60,071 nt of DNA from OMG group bacterium (GTDB lineage Bacteria > Pseudomonadota > Gammaproteobacteria > Pseudomonadales > Azotimanducaceae): contig JAAXGW010000017.1 of NCBI GenBank assembly GCA_012267385.1, positions 1 through 60,071 of the forward strand. Direction: 5' to 3'. Every line of letters starts with the position of its first letter. The stretch's first letter is position 1. The notes under the pieces were generated by a model, which did not search any database, was not told the origin of the DNA, and was given only the letters and a program-made list of their open reading frames with translations. Of this stretch, positions 36,391 to 45,835 are shown one piece after another. A program made the translations under genes and the position numbers.

Positions 36391-39189
36391 ATGCGACTAT
36401 TTTTATCTTTTCTTTTCTGCCAATTTGTTGTATTTCAAGTATTTGCCGATGGACAAATATCTGGAGAAGTTTCGTCGAAAGACACTGGTCGATCAATGGC
36501 TGGGGCTATCGTTAGTATCGACGAACTCTCTTTAGAAACCACCGTTGATTCAGATGGCGAATTTAGTTTCGACGATGTCCCAAGCGGTAAATACGATCTA
36601 AGGGTTAAATACCTTGGCTTTGAAACATTTACCCAAGAAATTTCAATCGAAGATGATGAAACAACCTCTCTAACTGTTGAGTTATCGGACACAATTGAGA
36701 GCATGGTTGTGTATGGTCAAGCATCAAGCACTGCAGCAGCACTCAATCAGCAGCGCGCGGCCGACATCGTTTCCTCTGTTCTAACCAGTAACGACTTTGG
36801 ACAGTTACCGGACGCAAATTTGAGCGAAGCGTTACAACGTATGCCAGGTGTGTTCTTAGAACGTGATCAAGGTGAAGGTCGATTTGTCGGAATTCGCGGT
36901 ATTGATCCTGGGCTCAACGCAACAAGTATAAACGGCGTAACTTTGAGCACTCCTGAAAGCGAAACTCGCGCCGTAGCACTCGATGTGATCCCATCTGAAT
37001 TACTTGAAACTCTCATTGTGAAGAAAACTTTCACTCCGGATATGGAACCAGAAGGTGTCGGTGGTTCGATTGAAGTGAAGAGTTTCTCTGCTTTTGATCG
37101 TAAAGGTCGTTCGTTTCGTTTCAAATCCGAGTTAAATCACAATCAACTTGAAGGTACTGCTAGTCCAAAACTCAGCGCGCGTTTCAGTAATCGAATGAGC
37201 ATCCTCGACGGGATAGACAATTTCGGTATCGCAGCATCAGTGTCTTGGTACGACCGCGATTTCGGTAGCGAAAATGTGGAGACAGATGGTGGTTGGTTTG
37301 CTGATCTAGAGACTGAGGATGGTACCGAATTCAAAGGCGCGGAAGAGATCGAACAGCGTAATTACGAGATCAATCGAACTCGCGTTGGTGCTGCGGTCAA
37401 CCTAGACTATCGTCCCACCGAGGATTCTGAGTATTTCCTTAGATTGCTCTTTAGCAAATTCGGTGACCAAGAGTTGCGCAATCGTACCGAGTACAAATTT
37501 GACAAAGGGGACGCGATTGTTGGAACTGATACGAGTGCCTATTGGGAAGACGCAAACTTAGAACGCAGTTTAAAGGACAGGTTCGAGACACAGCAAATTC
37601 TCTCTTTGGTCGCTGGTGGCGAACACAAAGTATTGGACTGGGATGTGGCATATAGCTTAGGTTTATCTCAATCAGGCGAAGACGAGCCCGGCAGAATTGA
37701 TACTACATTCAAATTGAAAAATGTCGACTTAGGTTATGACTCTATCGGTAACGTACCTGACCTTATCGCAGGTCCAGAAGTAAACGACCCTGAAGAATTT
37801 GAACTAGACGAAATCGTGACTGAAGACAATACTACTTCCGATGACCAGTTCTCTGCGCAGACGGATTGGGAGCGTTCCTTTGACTTTGCAAATTCAAAAA
37901 TGACCCTCAAAATCGGTGGCAAGCTTCGTCGGCGCGAAAAAGACAACGATCTTGAAATTGCAATTTATTCAGGCTTCCCTGGCGACCCAACGATGACTGA
38001 GTTCGTTCAATCGGGAATTTCTTATGCACTTGGTAACTTTGGGCCAGCTCTCGACGCTGGGAAGATCGTCGATTACATAAACAACAACAAACACCAATTT
38101 GAACTCGATGACGAAGATACGAGTATTAGTTCTTCCGTAGGCGATTACTTGATGCAGGAAGACGTGAACGCCTTCTACTTAATGAGTAAATACTCGCGCG
38201 AACAGTTGAGAGTTGTTTATGGAGCGAGATTGGAATGGACTTCCTTCACGGCAAGCGGCCAGAGTGTGATCTTTGATGCAGTTGTCGGGGATGGTGATCC
38301 TGTTTTCAATGGCGTCAACGGCGAAGTCGATTACAGTAATTTGTTGCCAAGCGTTAACGTGAAATACGCGTATTCCGACAATCTAATTCTCAGAGGCGCA
38401 TACTATCAAACCATCGCGCGTCCTTCCTTTGGTGACTTAAGCCCAGGAGGGGAGATTGAATTTGAAGAGGACGACGGGGAAACTGAGTTTAAGGCTGAAT
38501 TGGGCAACCCGTCATTAGATCCACTACGTGCAAGCAATTTTGACGTTTCTCTCGAGTACTACGATATTGGTATTGGTTTGCTCGCCGGCGGTTTCTTCCA
38601 CAAGAGAATTTCTGATTTTTTTGTGTATGCCGATGTGGCTGACATTACTGATTTATCCCAGTTTGTCGGTACCGGAACCGTAGATGACGCAGAGTTGATC
38701 TCACCGATTAATGGTGACAGTGCAACGATCACTGGCATTGAGTTAACTTGGACGAAGAAATTTAACGGGTTACCAGCTCCTTGGAACGGTTTGTTGCTCG
38801 CGAGCAATTTGACCATATCTGATAGTGAAGCAACACTCGCGTTGCGCGATTCTGCTATTCCGATGCCCAAGCAATCGGACACCGTGTTCAACTTGAGCTT
38901 AGGTTATGAAACAAATAAGCTCTCCTTTAGAATTGCAGTGACTTCAAAGAGTGAAGCTCTCGTGGCTCTTGAAGACTTTGAAGATTCAGAGTTTGACGTA
39001 TATCAATCTGCTCACACTCAGTTTGACTTTAGTGTCAAGTACTATCCGGCCGAGCGTTGGCTAATCTACCTTGACGGAAACAATTTAACTGAAGAACCCA
39101 TGTACCGCTATTTCAAAGGATCGGACTATAACGCGCAATATGAAGAATATGGAAAGACATTCGCGTTTGGATGGCAGTATCGTCTTTAG
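36391..39189 (+). CDS. TonB-dependent receptor with N-terminal carboxypeptidase-regulatory-like domain
   Basis: This outer-membrane receptor probably imports a phosphorylated substrate or a phytase product, judged from the next gene. From ATG 36391 (AAGG just upstream) the product is 932 aa with a signal peptide (MRLFLSFLFCQFVVFQVFA). A carboxypeptidase-regulatory-like beta domain follows (about 22-100, GQISGEVSSKDTGRSMAGA), then a TonB-box-like ESMVVYG, a plug domain (LSEALQRMPGV, RFVGIRGIDPGLNATSING) and a long beta-barrel region ending YGKTFAFGWQYRL. The open frame extends 24 codons upstream, but that part lacks signal-peptide character. A 24-bp gap and a strong hairpin precede the phytase gene. 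Confidence 0.93.
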   Translation: MRLFLSFLFCQFVVFQVFADGQISGEVSSKDTGRSMAGAIVSIDELSLETTVDSDGEFSFDDVPSGKYDLRVKYLGFETFTQEISIEDDETTSLTVELSDTIESMVVYGQASSTAAALNQQRAADIVSSVLTSNDFGQLPDANLSEALQRMPGVFLERDQGEGRFVGIRGIDPGLNATSINGVTLSTPESETRAVALDVIPSELLETLIVKKTFTPDMEPEGVGGSIEVKSFSAFDRKGRSFRFKSELNHNQLEGTASPKLSARFSNRMSILDGIDNFGIAASVSWYDRDFGSENVETDGGWFADLETEDGTEFKGAEEIEQRNYEINRTRVGAAVNLDYRPTEDSEYFLRLLFSKFGDQELRNRTEYKFDKGDAIVGTDTSAYWEDANLERSLKDRFETQQILSLVAGGEHKVLDWDVAYSLGLSQSGEDEPGRIDTTFKLKNVDLGYDSIGNVPDLIAGPEVNDPEEFELDEIVTEDNTTSDDQFSAQTDWERSFDFANSKMTLKIGGKLRRREKDNDLEIAIYSGFPGDPTMTEFVQSGISYALGNFGPALDAGKIVDYINNNKHQFELDDEDTSISSSVGDYLMQEDVNAFYLMSKYSREQLRVVYGARLEWTSFTASGQSVIFDAVVGDGDPVFNGVNGEVDYSNLLPSVNVKYAYSDNLILRGAYYQTIARPSFGDLSPGGEIEFEEDDGETEFKAELGNPSLDPLRASNFDVSLEYYDIGIGLLAGGFFHKRISDFFVYADVADITDLSQFVGTGTVDDAELISPINGDSATITGIELTWTKKFNGLPAPWNGLLLASNLTISDSEATLALRDSAIPMPKQSDTVFNLSLGYETNKLSFRIAVTSKSEALVALEDFEDSEFDVYQSAHTQFDFSVKYYPAERWLIYLDGNNLTEEPMYRYFKGSDYNAQYEEYGKTFAFGWQYRL

Positions 39190-39213
39190 ACGAATCTCAG
39201 AAGTGAAACGCTC

Positions 39214-40251
39214 TTGATTTTCCGAGAGTGTCGCAAGCGCGAGTTGTTCGCGCTTGCGTTATTCTTACTGTCAGCTTTCTTGGTCGGTTGTAGTTCTAAG
39301 TCACTAGGGAAGATTGTTTCCGTGCAGGTAAGGGCAGAAACAACACCTGTTCCCCATGACGAAGATGCTGCAGACGATCCAGCAATCTGGGTGAATGACG
39401 CTTCTCCAAACAACAGCCTTATTCTGGGAACAGATAAACAAGGTGGTCTTCAGATTTTTGATCTGTACGGCAACAAGATCGAATATCTGGACGTTGGTCG
39501 GATAAACAACGTAGACCTGCGAGCGAATCCATACAACGAGTCCAGTACGATCGTCGTAGCATCTCAAAGAGACCCTGCTCGGTTAGTGGTGTTTCTGATA
39601 GAACATGCTCAAGCTAAAGTCAATTTTGAGGTCGCGCACGAGGTCAAGTTGTCTGAACCATACGGCATTTGCGCTGCCGTTCTTAACGGCAAATACTATG
39701 CAGTTTTAAACGATAAAGACGGCACTTTTCATCAATATGAAATCACACCAACCCTTGATTTAGAACTTGTGCGCGAGTGGGCAACCAAGACACAACCAGA
39801 AGGTTGTGTTGTCGATGATGACGCTCAAAAACTCTATGTGGGCGAAGAAGAAGTGGGGATTTGGTGGTTGTCTGCACTACCTCAAGATCCGCCTGAATTG
39901 ATAAGCGTCGCAAAAGTAGGAGAGCACTCTTTGAAGGCTGACATTGAAGGTCTCACTCTCTATCACGGTCAGTCAAAGACTTACCTCGTTGCTTCGAGTC
40001 AAGGAAACAATTCCTATGCTGTTTTTGATACAGCCGATCACACATACAAAGGATCTTTCCGGGTACGTGCATCAAGACGGTTTGATGGGACATCCGATAC
40101 AGATGGAATTGCTGCTACAACGCTAGCGGTACGAGGGATGGAAGAAGGCTTTATGGTTTTGCAAGATGGAGAAAATACTAAACCCAAAGCAAATCAAAAC
40201 TTCAAAGTGATTTCTTGGACTGATATTAGGACAAAGCTTGATCTAGATTGA
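39214..40251 (+). CDS. Beta-propeller phytase (3-phytase), predicted lipoprotein
   Basis: Beta-propeller phytases release phosphate from inositol hexakisphosphate and need calcium. The 345-aa product shows the family motifs DDPAIWVNDASPNNSLILGT, GRINNVDLR, EGCVVDDDAQKLYVGEE, KADIEGLTLY, ASSQGNNSYAVFD and DGTSDTDGI. The N-terminus has a lipoprotein signal with lipobox LVGC, so it is likely anchored in the envelope. The best start is TTG 39214, which keeps the positive charges (RECRKRE) before the hydrophobic segment; TTG 39244 would lose them. No clear Shine-Dalgarno is present, and the signal-peptide codons form a perfect hairpin. It is probably co-transcribed with the TonB receptor. Confidence 0.92.
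   Translation: MIFRECRKRELFALALFLLSAFLVGCSSKSLGKIVSVQVRAETTPVPHDEDAADDPAIWVNDASPNNSLILGTDKQGGLQIFDLYGNKIEYLDVGRINNVDLRANPYNESSTIVVASQRDPARLVVFLIEHAQAKVNFEVAHEVKLSEPYGICAAVLNGKYYAVLNDKDGTFHQYEITPTLDLELVREWATKTQPEGCVVDDDAQKLYVGEEEVGIWWLSALPQDPPELISVAKVGEHSLKADIEGLTLYHGQSKTYLVASSQGNNSYAVFDTADHTYKGSFRVRASRRFDGTSDTDGIAATTLAVRGMEEGFMVLQDGENTKPKANQNFKVISWTDIRTKLDLD
39232..39258 (+). repeat. 11-bp perfect inverted repeat inside the phytase signal-peptide codons
   Basis: CGCAAGCGCGA (39232-39242) and TCGCGCTTGCG (39248-39258) are exact reverse complements with a GTTGT loop, followed by TTATTCTT. The stem starts 18 nt after the chosen TTG start and 42 nt after the receptor stop. Its GC content is well above the surroundings. 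It could act as a terminator or attenuator between the two genes, or as an mRNA structure limiting phytase translation. Confidence 0.75.
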
Positions 40252-40297
40252 GCTTGCTTCGCCAGCTTCTATACTCACCAACGGGATAAGGAGTACT

Positions 40298-42169
40298 TTA
40301 GGGTAGGTAAATTCCTACTACGCGTCGTGTATCAAGTTCCCTTTGGGTAAATCGTACCTTATCAAAATGTTCTAGCACGTCGATGCAAACCATTCTTCCC
40401 ATCCCACACTTGTCTCGAAACTGCTTTACTGTGAATGGTCCTGATTTGTCTAACGAGTGAGCTACGTCAGCCAGTTCCCGAAGTCGGTCCTCGGAGAAAT
40501 ATCGTTTTTCAGAGACTTGAACAAACAATTTCGCTTTTAGCATCCGTTTAAGTTCATTTTCAAGACTTCGCAATGGCACTCTCAATTCACGTGCGATATC
40601 ACCGATGGGGTAGGGTTGATGCGAGTCGATGAGAGGAAGAATCCTTAGGTACAAATCTTTGTTGTACGAGAGTTCTACTTCTGCTCGACGAGCGGAAGCA
40701 TACTGTCCTCCTTGTACTTGAAAGAGGTTTGTATTTCGTCCATGGATCAAAGTAAATCGAACAGTTTCTTCATCAAGCGAAGTTCTCTTCACCAATTGAC
40801 TGAGAGACAGTCCGTATTGGGTGGGATTTGCAGCGTGATATTCGTCAAGAACTAGCGTGAGCTGTTTTTTGGTATCGTCCAACCTAGTCTTTGCTAACAA
40901 ACGATTGTTGACCTGTTGGATGGAATTCCGGTCTAAGATAGCGTTGAATTGAGCCTGCGATAGGTTCCACTGCTTTCGAAATATTTCTCCATCCACACAC
41001 TTCACTAAGCAAGCGTCCAGAAGCACTTGCTTCGGCTCAGCTTGATTTACCCATTCTGATATGGCCGTCAATTGCTTAATCCGAGAGGGGAATCGACGAC
41101 GAGTGTTAGCCCGTGTAGTCGCAATGACAGTACCTCCTCCAATTGTTCTGTCTAAACCTTGATCCCGGATTATGACGCGATCGCCCATTGCTATATGGAG
41201 AGGTGATTCAATCAAAATATCTACTAGTCCTTTTGTGCCAATGACTAAGGCTTCATTAAGTAGAAACAGTTTGCCCAATCGATGAGCAGTGCCGTGGTAG
41301 ACATGTACGTGGCACCAATTTTTGATTTCTCGAGGAAATCCTTCGGCCAATTCAAACTGAAGTGTCATCGTATCCGTGGTGGCAATGGTATCGCGTGCAC
41401 GCAACCAATCGCCTCTGGAAATCTCGCTCGCATTAACTCCTGCTATTTGCAAACCACAGCGATCTCCAGCATGCGCGATCTCGGACGGTAGACCATTGGC
41501 TACTAAGCGTCTTACGCGGACGTTCTTCTGTATCGCAGAGAGATAGACGTCGTCGGCTACGTTGACTTCTCCATCGTATACAGTACCTGTGACGATAGTA
41601 CCTAGCCCTTGACGGGAAAACACTCGATCAATTGGAAGCCGGAATGCTCGCGAACTAGGAACTCGCTCCACTCGACTAGCAGCGTCCGCTAGAGATTCTT
41701 GAAGAGTACTAATTCCCACACCCGTCTTCGCTGATGCTTTGATGATCGACGCAGCGTGCAAAAAAGTTGGTTTCAAACAGTCGCGTAATTGGTTTTCGAC
41801 CGTTTGTAGTTGATTCTCATCGGCGTGGTCGACTTTGTTTAGAACTACAGTACCACTGTCCAGACCCAGCAGTTGTAAGATCTGTAGATGTTCTACAGTT
41901 TGTGGCATGATTCCGTCATCTGCTGCCACCGTTAGCAGCGCGTGTTGCATCCGAGCAACGCCAGCGATCATGTTGTGAATGAAACTGTGATGTCCTGGCA
42001 CATCGACGAATCCAATGCGATGACCGTTAAGGTCTGTGTATGCAAATCCCAGATCTATGGTGAGTCCGCGGGCCTGCTCCTCAGCTAACCGATCTGTGTC
42101 AATTCCCGTCAGGGCTTTAACGATCGCTGTTTTCCCGTGGTCGACATGTCCTGCTAGCGTAATGATCAT
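40298..42169 (-). CDS. selB: Selenocysteine-specific elongation factor SelB
   Basis: SelB carries selenocysteinyl-tRNA to the ribosome at UGA codons next to a SECIS element. From ATG 42169 the product is 623 aa and starts [17 protein letters not shown]. An ATG seven codons upstream lies inside selA and adds residues outside the family alignment. G-domain motifs [16 protein letters not shown] and NKVDH are present, followed by EF-Tu-like domains and the C-terminal winged-helix repeats that bind SECIS RNA (about 380-623). The start overlaps the selA stop by four bases (ATGA). Confidence 0.95.
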   Translation of the reverse strand: MIITLAGHVDHGKTAIVKALTGIDTDRLAEEQARGLTIDLGFAYTDLNGHRIGFVDVPGHHSFIHNMIAGVARMQHALLTVAADDGIMPQTVEHLQILQLLGLDSGTVVLNKVDHADENQLQTVENQLRDCLKPTFLHAASIIKASAKTGVGISTLQESLADAASRVERVPSSRAFRLPIDRVFSRQGLGTIVTGTVYDGEVNVADDVYLSAIQKNVRVRRLVANGLPSEIAHAGDRCGLQIAGVNASEISRGDWLRARDTIATTDTMTLQFELAEGFPREIKNWCHVHVYHGTAHRLGKLFLLNEALVIGTKGLVDILIESPLHIAMGDRVIIRDQGLDRTIGGGTVIATTRANTRRRFPSRIKQLTAISEWVNQAEPKQVLLDACLVKCVDGEIFRKQWNLSQAQFNAILDRNSIQQVNNRLLAKTRLDDTKKQLTLVLDEYHAANPTQYGLSLSQLVKRTSLDEETVRFTLIHGRNTNLFQVQGGQYASARRAEVELSYNKDLYLRILPLIDSHQPYPIGDIARELRVPLRSLENELKRMLKAKLFVQVSEKRYFSEDRLRELADVAHSLDKSGPFTVKQFRDKCGMGRMVCIDVLEHFDKVRFTQRELDTRRVVGIYLP

Positions 42170-43545
42170 GTCAGTGCCGTAAGAGAACACAACAATTCAT
42201 CAAGTGGATCAGCACCACGCATATCAAGCAAAATACGTTCCTTGCTGATTCGACCGATTACTGCAGGTCTCAACTCACGTAGAGTCTGCTCTAGATTGAT
42301 GAGGTTGGACTGCTTTCTGTGAGCTATGGTAACAGCGATGGTTGGTATAGCGGTAGTAGGTTGAGCTCCACTACCCAGTTGCGACTCCGACGGTTCAATT
42401 TGGACGTCAAAATCCGGCAATTTCTCCTTCAATACAACGCTCACCTGCTTAGCTCGATGCTTTAATTGTCGAGGTGTAAGGCTCAGTTCTTGGATCAATC
42501 GAACATTCTTCCGCAGATTTTCTGGATCTTCGTAGGCTTTGAGTGTTTCGTTGAGTAAAGCTAACGATAGCTTGTCCATCCGCAACGCACGTTTAAGGGG
42601 GTTGGAATTGATTTGTTCGCACAGTTTTTGTTTACCGACGATGATGCCAGCCTGAGGACCACCCAACAATTTGTCTCCTGAAAACGTTATCAGATCTACA
42701 CCCAAGGCGATGAGATTTTTTGGTTGTGGTTCTTCTGGTAGTCCAAATTGTTGCAAGTTCGTTAGAGCTCCGCTACCAAGGTCTAGTACAAGTGGAATGT
42801 CTCTTCGACGTGCTAGATTGAGCAACTCTGATTCATTGACACTCTGAACAAAGCCTTGAATCGAATAGTTACTAGGGTGTACTTTGAGTAATAAAGCTGA
42901 ATCAGGCGTAAGGGCATTCTCGTAGTCTCTGAGCCAAGTTCGGTTAGTTGTACCTACCTCTACAAGTTTGGTTTCGGAACGTATCATGAGCTCCGGCAGG
43001 CGAAAACTCCCACCAATCTCGATCAGTTCCCCTCGCGACACAATCACTTCCTTTTTGTACGCAAGTGTGTTGAGAGTAATCCAAACTGCTGCTGCGTTGT
43101 TGTTGACGAGTACTGCTGATTCTGCTCCTGTGAGGTGACACAAACGCTCTCGAATCACGGCTTCTCGATCCCCGCGCTTTCCACGCTCAAGATCGTATTC
43201 CAGAGTTGTTGGGCATGTCGCCGCCAGGACAGATCGTTGAATCAGCTCTGGATCTATCGTCGCGCGACCAAGGTTAGTGTGAATCAAGACTCCGGTTAAA
43301 TTGAATACCCGTAGATATCCTGGTTCCCGATGTCTGCGCAACCAGGACGTAGCACGATCGCAATACTCTGCCAAAGACATTTCTTGGGATCCCAAATCTG
43401 CAGATCTTTGTTCATGCTGTATTGCACGTAAAGCCTCGATAACAGCAAGTCTTCCCCAATGCGATATCAGCGTTAAGAGTTCTGGCGCACGGACTAATGT
43501 GTCGATTGAAGACAATCGACGTGAAGATGTTGGTTGTTTTGTCAC
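42166..43545 (-). CDS. selA: L-seryl-tRNA(Sec) selenium transferase SelA
   Basis: SelA is a PLP enzyme that converts seryl-tRNA(Sec) to selenocysteinyl-tRNA(Sec) with selenophosphate. The 459-aa product has the N-terminal domain ([16 protein letters not shown]), the conserved [50 protein letters not shown], and the PLP-lysine motif [17 protein letters not shown]. It forms a selA-selB operon. selC, selD and a selenoprotein gene are not in the window. It is preceded by a long non-coding region on its upstream side. Confidence 0.95.
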   Translation of the reverse strand: MTKQPTSSRRLSSIDTLVRAPELLTLISHWGRLAVIEALRAIQHEQRSADLGSQEMSLAEYCDRATSWLRRHREPGYLRVFNLTGVLIHTNLGRATIDPELIQRSVLAATCPTTLEYDLERGKRGDREAVIRERLCHLTGAESAVLVNNNAAAVWITLNTLAYKKEVIVSRGELIEIGGSFRLPELMIRSETKLVEVGTTNRTWLRDYENALTPDSALLLKVHPSNYSIQGFVQSVNESELLNLARRRDIPLVLDLGSGALTNLQQFGLPEEPQPKNLIALGVDLITFSGDKLLGGPQAGIIVGKQKLCEQINSNPLKRALRMDKLSLALLNETLKAYEDPENLRKNVRLIQELSLTPRQLKHRAKQVSVVLKEKLPDFDVQIEPSESQLGSGAQPTTAIPTIAVTIAHRKQSNLINLEQTLRELRPAVIGRISKERILLDMRGADPLDELLCSLTALT

Positions 43546-44068
43546 AGTTGCAAAAGTCTGGGTCTGGAGTCACTAGAAACATAGTATTATTCTGATAACG
43601 GAGTATGCAATGCAGAGTACTAAAGTGATTTCAAAACTGTATTAATTCAATTCCACTAGCTTCTTCAAGATCCGCGGATTCCAAGGATCAAAATCAAATC
43701 TAGAGTCTAGTTCCTATTGATGGCTATGAATTTGTTGTTGGCTAGTGTGTGATCGAGTACCCTTTTGACCAGCAGATCCGAGTCTTGTTGGAATGTCGAT
43801 TTGGAGGATTCCAACACATACCTGTTTTTTTGAGACAGGACAAGCATCAATGAGTGGATACATTATACTAATCAAATGTATAGTTTTAAGGGTTTGTTTT
43901 GTATGGAATCGGATGCACGAGCATTCAATAGAATGGATAACTCAACAGTGCTGATATCAACTTGAGCTCGAATCATAGGGTATGCGATGTCGGTCACTTC
44001 ACGTAGTGGTTACATAGAATTGAAGTCTGACCACTTGTCACTTCATATAAAAATATTGGACTAGTCAA
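43546..44068. other. 523-bp non-coding spacer between selA and the sterol desaturase homologue
   Basis: No coding frame with family similarity was found. It holds a 9-bp inverted repeat (43786-43816), a second short inverted repeat CCTGT/ACAGG around a T run (43821-43839), and an AT-rich TATACT at 43864-43869 that could be a -10. I searched it by eye for a selenocysteine tRNA and found no acceptor or T-arm pattern. Confidence 0.6.
43786..43816. repeat. 9-bp perfect inverted repeat followed by a T run
   Basis: TGTTGGAAT (43786-43794) pairs with ATTCCAACA (43808-43816) around a 13-nt loop; a run of T begins eight bases later (43824-43831). It resembles a plus-strand terminator, but no plus-strand gene lies directly upstream, so it may be a relic of a lost gene. 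Confidence 0.5.
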
Positions 44069-44746
44069 TTGAGCATCATTGGTGTTTCCATCATAGGTAT
44101 TTTCTTAGTCATGATTGGCTCGGGAATACTAATGGGGGTGTGTCAACTCTCATATAGCTCTGTACCGACAGTTCGGAATAACAACAGAGACATCTCGACA
44201 GCACGAAACTATTGGACGGTTATTGTGCTGAACGTCATTGCAATATTTGGTACCTATATCGGCGCCGTGTTGCTATTTACGGATTACTTAATCCGATCAG
44301 GTCCCACTTACTGGTACGATGTGGTTCTTGCGATTCTTCTCTACGACTTTGCTTATTATTGGCTTCATCGCGTGATGCATACGAAATTTTTGATGCGACA
44401 TCTGCATGGGTGGCATCATCGATGTAAGCATCCAACAGCAATTGATGGTTTATATCAGAGACCCCATGAGACAGTACTTGCTTTGTCGATGCTCATGGTT
44501 TGTGTCGCGTTAGTTGGTCCCGTTAGCGTCCCGTCGTTTGTATTGGTGATTTTCATTCACACGTTGATAAACATGCTGGATCACGCTAACTTACGAACCG
44601 GGGTAGGTTGGTTGGATCACATAATGCATGCTCACGACTTGCATCATTCGAGTCGAAACGTTAACTATGGTTTTACACCTCTTTGGGATTATGTGTTTGG
44701 CACAACCCATAAAGACCTCAAACACGCTGAACTAGAAAACTCCTAA
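44069..44746 (+). CDS. Fatty acid hydroxylase / sterol desaturase superfamily protein
   Basis: The 225-aa membrane protein has the three histidine clusters of the di-iron superfamily: HRVMH (about 111-115), HGWHH (about 122-126) and HDLHH (about 190-194), with a supporting DHANLRTG motif between the last two. Four hydrophobic segments surround them. Members oxidise lipids or sterols, but the substrate is not predictable from the sequence. TTG 44069 is the first start after an in-frame TAG; ATG 44111 is an alternative. No Shine-Dalgarno is visible. It stands alone, with a long spacer on each side. Confidence 0.85.
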   Translation: MSIIGVSIIGIFLVMIGSGILMGVCQLSYSSVPTVRNNNRDISTARNYWTVIVLNVIAIFGTYIGAVLLFTDYLIRSGPTYWYDVVLAILLYDFAYYWLHRVMHTKFLMRHLHGWHHRCKHPTAIDGLYQRPHETVLALSMLMVCVALVGPVSVPSFVLVIFIHTLINMLDHANLRTGVGWLDHIMHAHDLHHSSRNVNYGFTPLWDYVFGTTHKDLKHAELENS

Positions 44747-44823
44747 CAATTTTCAAGAATGCAAGTTCAAACTTGCCATTCAAGACTGTATCCCGCTCGG
44801 AAATTTGGCATCGGCATTGCTTA

Positions 44824-44945
44824 CTCTGAGGTATAAACAGAGTTTCCATGCTTTTTGAGCAACTTTGTCGTTGAATTGATTCTTGAGCATGAAGTGTTGA
44901 GCCAATGTTTGGCTCGAACACTCAGTGTGCGGACGCTCTAGCGTC
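44824..44945. repeat. Cluster of three inverted repeats after the sterol desaturase homologue
   Basis: First, CTCTG (44824-44828) pairs with CAGAG (44838-44842). Second, GTGTT-GAGCCAA (44894-44905), loop TGT and TTGGCTC-G-AACAC (44909-44921) form a 12-pair stem with one bulge. Third, GACGCT (44932-44937) and AGCGTC (44940-44945) form a tight palindrome. None has a T run directly after it. They lie in the 285-bp spacer before the hutG stop, which otherwise shows no gene. Confidence 0.5.
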
Positions 44946-45031
44946 ATCTGTTTGTATCTGTCGCATTCAGCAATGATCAAATAAATTCGGTGTTAGTCGA
45001 GCGAATTTACAAAAATAAAAGAGGCTTGATC

Positions 45032-45835
45032 TCAGTCTTCTTTCAACAAGGCCTTTCCTTCAGAAACGAAAGCGATCAGCATCTTTTCTAAGTAATTCAC
45101 GAATCTCTCTGCCGCAGTTTCGTCGTAGATTAAAGTGTCCTCATTCATGTAGGCGCGTTGTGCCTTTTCAAGTTGGAGGGCGTGTACGTTCTCTTCGGGA
45201 TTACCGTGAGCACGAGTGATGTAGCCGCCTTTGAATCGACCGTCTACTACAACGGAGTAATCGGATTCATCTGCGATCTCATGTACGACTTCAGTTAGCC
45301 GGTGATCACAACTAGTGCCGTCAACGGTACCGATATTCAAAATTGTCAGCGTTCCTGAAAATAAGGAGGGTACTTGAGAGGGGATCGAGTGAGCATCCCA
45401 CAGTAACGCGAAGCCAAATTTGTTTTTGATTCGAGCAAGTTCGAAACTGATCTTGTCATGATAGGGTTGCCAATACTGTTCTACTCGCTCTTGTTTTTCG
45501 TTCTGCGAGACCAATTCCCCATTCAAATATATTTTCTCTCCAGCGAACGTCTTGGAGGGACAAAGTCCGGTGAACAGTTGACCCTTATAGAGTTCTTCGT
45601 CGGTTGATGGCCGATTCAGATCGACAACGTACCTTGAGTAATTTGCAGAAATCACACTCGCACCCAGATTCGGCGCAAATTGGTACAGTCGTCGAACGTG
45701 CCAATCTGTGTCCGGTAACGCACGGCCTATAGAGCTCATTCGTTCTTTCATACCGGTAGCAAGGTTCCTGCCGTCGTGTGGGACGCTAACTAGGACTGGT
45801 GTACTCCCTTCGACGAAGTCGTACACTGGAATCAT
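45032..45835 (-). CDS. hutG: N-formylglutamate deformylase HutG
   Basis: HutG hydrolyses N-formylglutamate to glutamate and formate, the last step of the five-step histidine pathway. The 267-aa product shows the family motifs VSVPHDGRNL, ALPDTDWHVRRLY, YVVDLNRP, WDAHSIPSQVP and GGYITRAHGNP. It is the formylglutamate amidohydrolase type and not the arginase-like HutG that acts on formiminoglutamate, in agreement with hutF upstream. Its ATG overlaps the hutH stop by four bases. Confidence 0.94.
   Translation of the reverse strand: MIPVYDFVEGSTPVLVSVPHDGRNLATGMKERMSSIGRALPDTDWHVRRLYQFAPNLGASVISANYSRYVVDLNRPSTDEELYKGQLFTGLCPSKTFAGEKIYLNGELVSQNEKQERVEQYWQPYHDKISFELARIKNKFGFALLWDAHSIPSQVPSLFSGTLTILNIGTVDGTSCDHRLTEVVHEIADESDYSVVVDGRFKGGYITRAHGNPEENVHALQLEKAQRAYMNEDTLIYDETAAERFVNYLEKMLIAFVSEGKALLKED

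Noticed and set aside
38559-38891. Antisense frame of 110 codons within the TonB receptor gene
   Set aside because: The sense strand encodes conserved beta-barrel sequence throughout; the antisense frame is explained by codon bias.
43546-44068. Possible selenocysteine tRNA (selC) next to selAB, suggested by TTCAAG near 43666
   Set aside because: No T-arm sequence of the GGTTCGA type, no long acceptor stem and no 3' CCA pattern could be matched around it on either strand.
44718-44980. Short minus-strand frames after the sterol desaturase homologue
   Set aside because: Two overlapping frames cover the same bases, which also form several inverted repeats; neither product resembles a known protein.
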